From contig NC_135498.1 in the NCBI RefSeq assembly GCF_052857255.1, positions 115,821,134-115,885,133 on the forward strand: a stretch of 64,000 nucleotides of DNA. Direction: 5' to 3'. Made by a program: the position numbers and the translations under genes. Within the stretch, counting starts at the first letter, position 1. Every line of letters begins with the position of its first letter. The notes beneath the pieces are model-generated. The model did not search any database and was not told where the DNA came from. It saw only the letters and a list, made by a program, of their open reading frames with translations. Positions 55,001 through 64,000 of this stretch are shown here, in pieces. The DNA is from Amblyomma americanum. Lineage: Eukaryota > Arthropoda > Arachnida > Ixodida > Ixodidae.

Positions 55001-58000
55001 TGGAATCCTTTTACATCAATAAAACGGGTTCGAGCTGTGTCAGTGACACTTCAGTTTTTTTTTCTTTATGAGACCGAGCAGAAATTTCTTTCACGCGTAC
55101 TCATATAAGATTGGTACTGGTTTTCTTGTTGCCTTGTACGCGTGCGCTTCAGCAGGGATGGTTATATATGTCAACTGCTTTCACCTGATTAAACAATTGT
55201 AAGCGCCGGTGTTGTCCTCTTTTTGTGTGTGTTTTCGTTGCGCTGAACATCTCGGAAATATGTCTGAAAACCAACTAGCTGAGCAGTTAACTCTTGATAA
55301 ACACTTAAACGGGGCCGGCTAGGGCTGTTTGTTACAGTAAGACACCAGATTGTTCTGATCTTTATGTGTTGACATTGAAAGCCTGCGAACTTGATTTAGA
55401 CACGGCGAGAAATCACAATTGCCGTCACTGTACATGACACATTCTTATTACTCCTACTATTCAGCCAAATTAATATGGCCAGAGCTAACTTACGTTCGGG
55501 TTACATGGCGGGTGGTAGTCAACCTCCGGATAATATCTGTAAAAGGTAGACCTTTAAGGACAGTCGATGTAATAATTGCGAAATTAAGTGGTGCGGTACA
55601 ACTTCCTCAAGACGAAATAGTAATTATTTCGACAGTGACTAGTGCAATCCATAAGAAGTAGAAGGGTTGTTACTGATTGGCGAACAAGAGCAAAGATTCT
55701 GACTATGCAGAATATGTTGAGGAAGTACTGTCGCCTAAATTTTGAGAGTGAATTTTGTTTTGGGGGATTTCACATCGGCTTCGGATATTGGTGTTCATTG
55801 TGTCCGGAACTGGAAATGAACTGACAAGGTTTCTTGATATATTCGTTCAAAGGAAAGTGTGTTCAAACACGAGATACAGTTTTAGATACGGCGGAGTTTT
55901 ATTCTACAGTAAGTCACTTCATGTGATTGATCAAGTGATTCAACCGTTTCCGAGCCAACGGACCATAACCTAATCAAATTGAAGCATACTACATCGAAGC
56001 TACCTGTTTCGCAACATTGCGTGTTGCTTTGAGGCCACTGATGTCCCCTTCTGTAGCATTCGCACTGTACTAAGTGGGCCTGAGATGAAAAACGAGTCTG
56101 AGCCGTCAAAGTATATGCTACCGTCACTAAAGTTGGCTCTTTAACAGGCATCAACCCAAAGGAACTGTTCGTAAAGTTACTGAGAAAGCCATTCCGGTGA
56201 TATTTTAAGAGCATGTGCTCTTACTACTTACGTTTGTCAAGGACGCATCTCTCTTCAGTGAAGTTAAAATTGACCAGAACAGTTACCACGTGACCATACT
56301 AGATCACATAGCAACACAGGCGCGTACCGTCTCAATTGATACCTATGCTTTCGATCCGTTATACATGGCTCAATAAAGCGACCATCGAAGTGGGAGACCC
56401 CCAGGGACCGCCATTTGCATAAAATTTGGCCGTTTAAAGCAAGATGTTCGAAGTGGTGTCAAATGACTTGGCATGTTCCTGAGGATAAAATTACTAGTTG
56501 TGATACAGCCCAAAATATGTGTAAGATTCGCAACGACGACCTTTCCGCCCCCAAACCGTGCATTCCGAGCACCTTCAGACGGATATCACGGCCGACCTTT
56601 CTGTCACACGGAGTTCCGGATGGTGTCCAATGATTCGTCGTGTTGTGATGCACACACCTATAAAATTTATTAACTGATATAACAAGGAAATACACAGCAT
56701 ATGGCGAAGTTGGTTGTAAATCGCCATAGTAGAGAAAAATCCATGATGTAGATGGCGCTGCTTGTGTCTTAGAAGGGATGTTTCCGGAAAAGAAACATCA
56801 GCGAATGTTTGGATTTGGTCTTCTCCACGTTTGCTGAGCACACCGATCTAAACACTAGAAGCCCCTGTAGTTAAATCTCTTAAAGGGACTATGCAACGAA
56901 TAAAAAGTCACTTGTAAATGTTTTCAATGCTTAGAAAGGATGCTAAGAAGCATTCACACCAAGTATGAGTCTTCTGAACTGAGGCGGCAATTTATTATGA
57001 ACTTTTAAAAGCCGTGTTTTTTAAAATTCGCGGGACGATTGGTGTGCTCGTAGTGAGCGATTTTGGAACTAAAACCGTGAAATAAAGACGTCACACTACC
57101 CATGACGTCCCCAGGCCACCACACGCTCTCATTCGCTGGAGCCACGGCAGCCAAGACGTCACGGGCACACTTCCGGTAGCCGTGAAAATCGTCTGCTCGT
57201 GCCGCCGCGCGACCCTCTCGGGGAAGCGCGAGCCAGGCCATTGCCTTCGCGCATATGGTTTCAATTTTCCTCTGCCGCCTCCTTCTGTCGGGAGTTCCGG
57301 AGCCACTCGCACGGTTCTTCGTGGGCACGCATATGCCTCGATGCCCATCGCGGCCGTAAAAGCGAGCAGTCGCACCTCGAGGTCCGGGTTTATTACTGCT
57401 AATTACCACAGATGACAAGCAAAGAAACCCGACGCGCGCCGCAATCCAGGAAGGCGAAGAGACCGGAGAGATGCCGCCACGCCGCCGACGCTGCTGCTGG
57501 GGGGCTAGGAGCGATAACCGGAAGTTGCAAAAAAAACGTCAGCGGATGACGTATTCATGCGCGGGGCCCAGTCTCAGAGCTGTTTTCTTATTTTTTTCCG
57601 GTACTCGTCGTGTACGAGTTGAAGAGGGAGAGGAGGAGCGTAATTTTTAATCGTCTATATCTTCGCTGTTATTGATGCTAGCTCAAAATTGCTTGCACTG
57701 GGGTGACGAGTGATCGAATGCCTATCTCTCGTCTGCTTTACGTAATCTCAATTTATTGCATAGCCCCTTTAAGTCGAACAGTGGGGCAGTGTTGGCGGAT
57801 TATGTCTTCTTTGTTTCCCAAAGCAAAGACGTGATTGGACGCAAGTGACACGGTGTTCTAGCCCAGTACCACCCCCGGCGGTTTCAGTATTTGCTCCTTT
57901 ACGCAGGTAAGTGGTTTTGAATCGAGTAGGTTCGCTGAGCTTATCTGTTTACAGCATATTTGAGATTTTGCAACATCTTTGCGGAATGTACTGCACTAAT

Positions 58001-58586
58001 GAATGCCTTGAGCGCGGGTAATTGATGGCCTATTTCGTTAAATCTGTGTGGGTCGCAGTCAATACACAAAAGATGGCGCAGCTAGGAATGAATCTATTTT
58101 TCTAAGGCAGACGCCACGAGCATTGATTACTGACTTCGTGGGTTCCGAAATATCAGGCAACGCTCTAAAGTTAAATGCGCAGCTCGTTCAAGGTTTTATT
58201 TGATGCCAGGATGTCATGCCATTTTCGTTTGCACGAAATTCTCAGCTAACTGCGAGCAACTTTTTGTCCATTGTTCTCTTAGTGTCGCACTAGCAATCTA
58301 GCACTGGCGACTTTGCACAACACATTGATGTGGACGTGGTCAGTGGTGGGCATGTATTAGAAAATGTGTAAAGGCCGTTATCTGGTGCAAGAAGCAGTAG
58401 GCTAGATTAATTTGACCGCATTTAAAAATGCTGTCGCTGTACAAAGTGTATACCGTGCACTTTGAAATGGCTGGAAAGGGCTTTGTAAATGTTACTTCAC
58501 CATAAACAGAAAGGGCTAATAACTTACCGTGCAGTCGCAACGATGCCACAGGCGACAAGGCAAGCGAGCACAAGGAAAGTGTTCAT
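49047..58586 (-). CDS. Putative small secreted cysteine-rich protein, three exons
   Basis: Exon 1 (58586-58528) encodes MNTFLVLACLVACGIVATA, a textbook signal peptide, and ends at a consensus donor (cg/gtaagt). Proposed exon 2 (56657-56573) follows a t-rich acceptor ending atag, matches the phase and adds RCVHHNTTNHWTPSGTPCDR plus eight residues; its donor (aag/gtgctc) is weak. Exon 3 (49196-49047) follows ttctctttctag and encodes CDQSDPNVKASCGSEYRPCL, CKARGDNFDTCMTKIEADAR and a short tail, then TAG; AATAAA follows at 48968. The model totals 97 residues with seven cysteines, typical in size for tick salivary or haemolymph peptides. The family is not recognised. Exons 1 and 3 are convincing individually; exon 2 and the joining of all three are inference. 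Introns hold the TTAA element, the RTE LINE and a PLE fragment. Confidence 0.45.
49197..49721. other. Unassigned sequence (intron of the cysteine-rich gene model)
   Basis: No gene or recognised repeat. Confidence 0.4.
49722..49803 (+). pseudogene. tRNA-Ser(GCT)-like sequence, degenerate
   Basis: The interior is close to eukaryotic tRNA-Ser(GCT): tggccgagtggttaatgcga D-arm, ctgctaa anticodon loop, a variable arm (gggctctgccc) and tgggctcgaatccta T-arm. The acceptor stem (gaatagg against cctcgtc) has two mismatches and the anticodon stem two more. It is either a tRNA pseudogene or the head of a tRNA-derived repeat. Confidence 0.6.
49804..50620. other. Unassigned, with a 21-base G homopolymer
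   Basis: A G run occupies 50533-50553. No gene motif is seen in the frame 49826-50200. Confidence 0.4.
50771..51540 (+). pseudogene. RTE apurinic-type endonuclease domain
   Basis: Motifs in order: TTFNARTIS (Asn), GLSEVRRTG (Glu), KGVGFFIN, KVVQAYAPTS, LLMDDFNAKVG (Asp/Asn pair), GLLVEFADRNNLSIMNTFF and, after a frameshift at about 51350, NEIDFILGA and RCSDHRMVRSRI (Ser-Asp-His). This is the exonuclease/endonuclease/phosphatase fold that nicks target DNA. All the expected catalytic positions can be seen, but the domain is split by the frameshift. Confidence 0.85.
51861..53596 (+). pseudogene. RTE reverse transcriptase and C-terminal domain
   Basis: RT motifs: GEDQVTADLLKHGG, PEDWKNANIILNHKKGD, NYRPITLLSVAYKVFTK, QAAFRKGYSTMDHI, YIAFIDYEKAFDSV with the first catalytic Asp, then after a frameshift (about 52650) WKGGRQGDTVSPMLFTACLQ. 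The box that should be FADD reads LRFAVDIALW, so the first Asp of the pair is Val. The tail WAWEGHVLRRQGNRWSLRIT and QAKDRVNWRDIGEAFA is typical of the RTE clade. A TAG (53300-53302) separates the tail from the RT. Confidence 0.85.
53601..54750. other. Unassigned intronic-type sequence
   Basis: No gene or paired repeat seen. Confidence 0.4.
54751..55300 (+). mobile_element. Penelope-like fragment with GIY-YIG remnant and inverted ends
   Basis: The left end (54751-54793) and the segment 55190-55231 are inverted copies (taaacaattgtaagc, gttgtcctctttttgtgtgtg). Between them the plus strand encodes a GIY-YIG half: KFYIGQTRRWVNERLR then a stop, CRACTNCSTPRFCEVRVLGR, RQALESFYINK. After the right arm, gaaaaccaactagctgagca matches the PLE 5' start block. 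It is a different PLE family from the one at 32-43 kb, consisting of a 3' end with a snapback copy of its terminus. Confidence 0.75.
55301..56572. other. Unassigned intronic-type sequence
   Basis: AT-rich; frames up to 110 codons lack motifs. Confidence 0.4.
56884..57768. mobile_element. 885-bp TTAA-flanked non-autonomous DNA transposon
   Basis: TTAA flanks both sides (56880-56883 and 57769-57772). The termini are inverted: agggactatgcaa on the left; reverse complement of the right end agggctatgcaa-like (aggggctatgcaat). The interior is GC-rich, with two tgacgtc-type sites (57100 and 57157 regions), and has no transposase. It shares the agggac start and TTAA target with the 2.2-kb element at 9.3 kb but is otherwise different. 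It lies in the first intron of the cysteine-rich gene model. Confidence 0.7.
57769..58527. other. Unassigned intronic-type sequence
   Basis: Contains one strong-looking plus-strand donor (cag/gtaagt at about 57906) with no coding exon before it. No gene supported on that strand. Confidence 0.35.
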
Positions 58587-58700
58587 GACGTCTAGGAGGA
58601 TACTCAATTATTGAGAAGAGAAGCTCTTGCCGCAAACGCTGACGAAAAGCACGGGCTTTTCTATGTTCTACTGTAAGAGAGAGTGCGAATTGAGGCGCTG

Positions 58701-58708
58701 TTATTTAG
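58701..58708 (-). promoter_or_regulatory. TATA-like element upstream of the signal-peptide exon
   Basis: The minus strand reads ctctaaataac about 115 bases before the ATG at 58586. With a start about 30 bases downstream, the 5' UTR would be roughly 85 nt. A second TATA-like cttaaatac lies near 58865. Confidence 0.35.
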
Positions 58709-58729
58709 AGGAGGGAAACACTTTGAAAT

Positions 58730-61700
58730 AGGTCCTTTTTCAGACTTTTTTCTGAAGGGTATTGAACTTATATTTCCAATGTGCAAATGATTGATGTCGT
58801 CTGTAGTTCTCCACTTTGGAATGTCTGCCGACTCACGTAGCATTTAGCGCATCAGCAGGGTCGTATTTAAGGAGGAGTGTTGGCTTCAGAAAATATGCTG
58901 CCTGAATAAAGAAAAGAATATTGAGCCCTAAAGGTCAACGCCAGAGGTGAATGGTGGACGGTGACCTAAGGCGTTAGTAAAGTCAGAAATTGCACTAATT
59001 ACTCTGCGCGCTTCTCCTCTCAGGGGTGGACAAGTGACCGCCTGAAGGCAGGACACAACAATGCACTGTGTGTTTCACTACAGCCGAATAATTTAAATTA
59101 AGGCAGCTGCAGAGCTCATTAAACAAAAATTCAGACGCCTTTTCACAGGAATGTATAGAGAGTGGTAAGGCAATTTACTGCTTAAGAGGCAAAAACCATC
59201 GGCAGTAACTTTCAACAAGATAGGAAATAATAGTCGTGAGTGGAACAGAAGTACGGAGAAGGACAGCTGAGCAGAACACAACAAATCCTGAAGTTGCGTT
59301 GTGCCTTGCTATGTCCGTAGACACGTACAAAGTCGCTCACACTTAAAGTGAACACGCGAGAGCGTGGGCGCGCTGTTCGAGCGCCAGTGCATCCCACCTA
59401 GTCGCGCGTCGAAGCAAAGTGACGGTGGGGGAGATGAATTAGGACGTGCTGTTTCGCGTCGCCTGTCATTTCGCATCGCTTTATCCATAATAAATATGAG
59501 TGCCGGAGCCCTCTTGTTGAGGCCGCATAAGAACCATCAATATTACGTATAATGAGGAGCCTCAATACAATTAGCGCAATTCCGGACAAATACAGTGGTT
59601 ACAATATGGTTGTGAAAAATCAAATTCTCGGTCTATGGTTCGACTCATCGTCCAGGACATACTTCACGCCCCACCGTCGTGTTCACTGGCTTAATGTCTT
59701 TAGACGCTCTTCACTTTCGATTAAACTGTACAGCAAAAAGAGTTATCAAAATTCTGCACGTTTTATACGCAGAAAAAACAATGCTGTCCAGTCCTTGCAA
59801 GGCAGGGCTACCCCACTGCAGGAATGAATGCGTACAGTGCCGTGTTTTTTTTTCCATGCATAGACACGGAGCTCTGTCAGGAGGAAACAAGCCGTTATGC
59901 GCCCGTTTCGCTTCGCTTGTCTCTGGTGCCTTCGCCCAGGACCACGGCGAAGTGGTTACGCCAGCTGCAAGCAAAATATCGTACCCCGGTGAAGCTGCCC
60001 AAAGTGTGCAAACGCATCTTAAACGGCGGCCTGCACTTGATGCTGGAGACGTGACTGTGTAAGATATACATGTTTCTCTCTTCCGTCAGCTGCTTAAACG
60101 CTTCATAAAGGTCGGCCTGCAATTGATGCTGGAGATGTGACTGTATAAGATATTTACCATTTCTGTCCTCCGCCGGCTGCTTCCAAAGGCGATTCTGCTG
60201 TCTCTTCGCTGCGCTCGTGTCTTGGCTGCGGTTCTGAGCGCTCGCTTTTTGTCACGAAGGCGTTGCTATACACGATGTCAAGGAGAATATTTCCCCCTCC
60301 CTCTCTGGCCTCACCCTCGAGTGAGCCGTCATGCTTTCGCCAAGAGTGAACGGCGTTCATTTTCGACTCGGCCGCCGCCGCCGCTGGCGGTCGACACTCG
60401 TCTTTCACCTCGTTTTGTTTCTACTCTGCGCGTGGCAGTGCTGTTGGTCTATTTGGTGCCAGTAGAAAGGCCTCTGCGCTTTTATTCGGGTTGTTCTTGT
60501 GTTAAGTTAGCGTTCTGCGCGCTCTCTCCCCGCCATAGGGGAAAATAAAGTTTGGGGGGACACTTAACCTTCGCCTTTAAGGATATAACTCGATAGCGCT
60601 AAAGGGTCCTGTCAGCGCCTCCTCGTGCCCACGCAGACACAGACACTGCTTCCATGTTATCTGAAAGACCATACGAAATACATGCAAAGCTACGCTTTAG
60701 CGAAGTGGTAGGAATGTACCTGCGCGGCATAGGAGTAGCGTGTCTGAATCGCAACAAGAAGGTCAGGGGCTCGATTCCCGACTAATTATCTCAATTTTAT
60801 TTCCAGCGCGATTCCTTTACTTTGTGTGCTGAATGCCATAATGGCGTATGAGTCACGTTGCGGCCCTCTAATCACAAATATTGTGATGTTTTACTCGCTG
60901 GGCCTCTTCTATTTGCCACACTCCGACGGCCTGCTGGCTGTCAGAAAATTCGCTCTTGACAAGAAGGCGCATCATGATCACATGGACAGGCGGCCGCCAG
61001 AACCAGCCTGCGGTTGTCACGGTGTCAACGTTTACCACGGATCAAGGAAGGTAAATGTCCTCCGCATCTTCATATGCTGCTGCGTCCGTTGCTGCGCGCG
61101 CTTACGTAGAAAGAAACGACGTGAAGTTATCGACACGGCATCAAAAGCATGCGACCAGCTGACGCACTCAGCGGCTTTCATTCGATCCTGCATCGAAGGG
61201 AAAAATTGCACGTTCATTGCTCATCAAACGCGCGCCGTGCTCTCGCATTATCGCGTATTTATTTTCTACGCAGTGTAACCGCACACGATGCGCTGTGGTC
61301 GTTGCGATTTCTACGTTCGTGAACTGCTTCCTGTTGGGTATAAGGAACCAGGGTATACGTTGGGCTCAACTATAGTATGTCGCCCGCCGGCGATATATTG
61401 CTGGCGGCAAGGATTGCACGCATAATTTTGACAAACGCGCATATTAGCCGGTTCAACGTCTCTCTCGAGGAAGCGCGTGTACTGCACAAAATGTATCTGC
61501 ATATCCCATCTGTGTGCTGTCGCTGTACCGCAGAGGGCGAGCGCTCGAATGAAATGAAAAGCGTTAGAATCCGGCTTTGCGTGTCGGCGCCGTACTGCGT
61601 CTGCATGCATGCTTATCTGCGTTTGGAAATTGTTTCTTTAATGAGTCGAATGCTAGCTTATGTATGCATACGGTACTTCTGGGATATTTCAAGCATTTGT

Positions 61701-62155
61701 GGCCGAAGGCCACAGCAACCAGTTGTACGGCAGTCGGCGGCAATAAAATCAGCACCCGCCCTGGCCGCCGGAACGAGTGCAATGAACGTATGCCAGCATC
61801 GAGAACAGATGCCTCGAGGAATGTACACGTGAAGGCCTTTAGTAAGACGCGTGTTTCAATCAATCAAGCATTTCTCAAAGCATCTCCGCCTTCGCCCTGC
61901 GCAGAAAACAAGAACGCGTTAAACACGTTCATCACATCTATGCATGCGCGTGTTTGAGCGCGTTACCCGAGCTGGAGTCTGCGGCCGCTCTCGAAAAGGG
62001 CCTCGAACAAAAGCGCAATATAAGCCAGATGCGGGGAAATTTGCGGCGAAATATTGTTTTAATCCGAACTATGCTCTCGTAATATGAAGCGAGCATTTGT
62101 GCTTGCGTGGAGACGATCGAGATACGATCCCACACACGCACGTACAGCAAGGACT
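58730..62155. other. Unassigned, with an 86-bp tandem duplication and a tRNA-like segment
   Basis: At 60028-60190 a unit of 86 bp (cggcctgca-ttgatgctgg, gtgactgt-taagatat) is present almost twice. About 60548-60610 is a copy of the gggggac/cgcctttaag dispersed repeat. About 60715-60785 has a B-box-like ggggctcgattccc. Frames such as 60826-61278 (150 codons) and 61377-61832 have no recognisable domain. Confidence 0.4.
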
Positions 62156-62161
62156 ATTGTA

Positions 62162-63495
62162 CAACCTTTGTCCGTAAAGTTCTGAGACTGTGTCCCTTAA
62201 AAAAATGCGTTTAACATTGAAATCATTTGTGCAGCACCCCTTCGAAATAGTCTTCCTTCCAGTCTATACAGAGCTTCCAACGCTTCTTGACTTCTTGAAA
62301 ACAGATGGAAAACGCTTCTTTTGGCAGCGCTGTCAGCTCCTTTGTCGTGACGTCTTGAACGGCCTCCACGCTCCCCATCCAGCGACCTTTTAGGGCTCTC
62401 TTCACATGAGGAAACAGAAAACAATCGTGTGGGGAGAGGCCAGGCGAGTATGGCGGATGGGGAAGTACAGTAATGCTGTGCTTGACGAGAAATTTTGTCA
62501 CGCTGAGAGCAATGTGTGGCCTTGCGTTATCGTGGAGAAGGCTCCATTGTCCAGACGCACATAAGTAAGAACGACGGCGTCGCAGTGAGTCACGCATGTG
62601 TTGTAGCACGCGGATATAAAACTTCTGATTCACCGTTTGCCCTTGTAGGACGAACTCGTGGTGTATGACACCTCTGGCATCGAGAGAAACTATCCGCATC
62701 GTCTTTGGTTTCGTCTCCTGTCACCGCATCTTTCTCGACGCCGGATAGCTTCTGGACCGCAATTCGGCGCTCTGCCCCTTTGGTTGGGGATCGTATTGAA
62801 AACACCGTGTTTCGTCTTCAGCAATAAAGCTGTCGATGAATGCAGCATTCTTCTCTGCCTCGGAAAGCAGATCAGCACTCACTGATGCCCGCGTGTCCTT
62901 CTGGTCCCATGTGAGGAGTGCACCACAAGACTGGCATTCAGCTTTCGTTTCCCGAAGTTCTCATGAAAAATTTGGTGGCATGTTGTCTTACTAAGGTCGA
63001 CAGCATCTGATAGCATGCGGACAGTAATGGTGCGGCCTTGCTGTACGATTTCACTGATCCGAGCCACGTTGTTTTCATTCCATGAGGTTGAATGGCTCGC
63101 CTGCCTTGTGTCGTCTTCCACCGACGTTCTCCCCGAAACGAACGTTTTGTGCCACTCAAAACCTCGCGCCCGCAATAATGTCTCGTTGCCATAAGCGTCA
63201 TGAATGAGCTCACACGTCTGTGTGGCTATCTTTCCACGCTTCACACAGAATTTTATGTTTACACGCTGTTCGAGGTGGACGTCCATTTCTACACATTCAC
63301 GCACAGTAAAATGCGCAGACTAGTGACAACGTATTTTTCTACATGTAGTGCCATCTAGCGGCTGCCACGGCAAATAACATAAATACCTAAGGTTAGCCTG
63401 AAAATATGGCGCTACACATATGCACCAACATTTGTTTTGGGGAATCATTTTTTAAAGAAGAAAATAAATCAGTCTCTAAATTTTACGGACAAAGA
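62162..63495 (-). mobile_element. Mariner-type transposon, 1.33 kb
   Basis: TA dinucleotides flank the element (62160-62161 and 63496-63497). Inverted termini share ctttgtccgtaaa and gagactg. The minus strand encodes a mariner transposase with frame breaks. The length matches mariner elements. The ends differ slightly at the extreme tip (caacctttg against tctttg), so the exact left end is uncertain by a few bases. Confidence 0.85.
62223..63304 (-). pseudogene. Mariner transposase, frameshifted
   Basis: The N-terminal half (from 63304: EQRVNIKFCVKRGKIATQTC, HKTFVSGRTSVEDD, ISEIVQQGRTITVRMLSDAV) holds the paired helix-turn-helix region, linked by WHK. After a frameshift near 62925 the first catalytic Asp is in a FIDSFIAEDET block. 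A TGA at about 62726 precedes RIVSLDARGVIHHEF. The second and third catalytic residues are in HDNARPHIALS and LSPHDCFLFP, with exactly 34 residues between them (D34D, the mariner pattern). It would cut and paste the element at TA sites, but one frameshift and one stop inactivate it. Confidence 0.85.
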
Positions 63496-63497
63496 TA

Positions 63498-64000
63498 AAA
63501 AGGCCTCATTGCAGGGAAGAGTGACTATATGCACCGTGGTCTAATCGAAATGAGCGCCTTCGCCGCGTTTGAGATCGAGCAAACCTTCGCATCAAGAACC
63601 GCGGTCCTTCGATCTAGTCCATATAAGAATGACCGCGCGCGCTTCCCGCCGCCATACCACATCTTTGTCGTCTGCTAGTTGCCTGAGCCAGCCCGAGCGT
63701 TGCCAGAAAAAAAATGATCCTGGCGAGTCTGGCTGCCCGCGGGCAGCCCGAAACCGCCCAGCCAGAGAAAAACGAACGTGTTCTGGGCAGCCACCAAAAG
63801 TGCACGGTGCAACCTGCGAAAAACGAGAGCATGGCCCCTCGCTATGACAGCCCGCGATGAGCCCGCAGGCATCCAGAGGTGGATAATCGACGAGGCCAAC
63901 TTTCGCATTCTACAGGTACACATAGAACCTGTAAAGCCACGACCTCGTCGATCAATTCAGTTTTTCCGCATACACTTGCGACGACGACTACGGTCCGTTT
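63498..64000. other. Unassigned sequence at the window end
   Basis: GC-rich with frames up to 92 codons on both strands; no recognisable domain. Confidence 0.35.

Noticed and set aside
57780..57906. Plus-strand 5' exon ending at a perfect cag/gtaagt donor
   Set aside because: No start codon context, coding frame or downstream exon could be linked.
60826..61278. 150-codon plus-strand frame with a cysteine cluster
   Set aside because: No signal peptide, domain or splice support, and the cluster ICCCVRCCARL is not a known motif.

Overview
This window is eukaryotic genomic DNA, most likely from a hard (ixodid) tick, probably metastriate. The evidence is a tRNA-derived SINE resembling the tick Ruka family in several copies, GT-AG introns, a long (CA)n microsatellite, and chelicerate-style LINEs, Penelope-like elements (PLEs), Gypsy elements, Harbinger, hAT, mariner and Helitron remnants. 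Species identity is inferred from repeat content. There is no bacterial operon structure, and most short open frames are noise.

Layout. 0.6-1.9 kb: LINE 3' half (RNase H plus CCHC tail) interrupted by a foldback insertion. 3.3 kb: Gypsy gag relic. 4.46-5.85 kb: hAT element with an exact 8-bp target-site duplication (TSD). 9.3-11.5 kb: a 2.2-kb TTAA-flanked element inserted in a SINE. 13.8 and 15.5 kb: SINEs. 17.7-18.1 kb: a possible host exon with a CRE/CCAAT promoter-like patch. 18.2-19.2 kb: LINE C-terminus split by a 114-bp tandem insertion. 20.7-21.25 kb: Gypsy integrase relic. 23.3-29.5 kb: a complete 6.1-kb Harbinger with a split, open transposase gene on the minus strand and a convergent partner gene on the plus strand, sitting inside a SINE-derived foldback. 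32.0-42.8 kb: a composite PLE (tandem plus inverted copies) split by a nearly complete 6.9-kb LTR retrotransposon. 45.2-47.3 kb: Helitron N-terminal part split by a LINE tail and a 350-bp (CA)n tract. 50.6-53.6 kb: RTE-type LINE. 54.75-55.3 kb: second PLE fragment. 56.9-57.8 kb: second TTAA-flanked element. 62.2-63.5 kb: mariner.

The most distinctive item is the LTR element at 34,976-41,848. It is a Ty3/Gypsy element whose integrase lies upstream of reverse transcriptase (gag-PR-IN-RT-RH), the order described for Gmr1-like elements. Its LTRs are about 99% alike and it has a 5-bp TSD, yet the third integrase catalytic residue is replaced by a stop codon.

The second theme is nesting: PLE-type foldbacks inserted in a LINE, a hAT element and another LINE with 12-13-bp TSDs; Gypsy in PLE; Harbinger in a SINE foldback; a TTAA element in a SINE; and a LINE tail in a Helitron.

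Only one probable host protein gene is proposed: a small secreted cysteine-rich protein on the minus strand (exons near 58.55, 56.6 and 49.1 kb). Its two introns hold the TTAA element, RTE LINE and PLE fragment. The long unlabelled stretches look like intronic or intergenic DNA.
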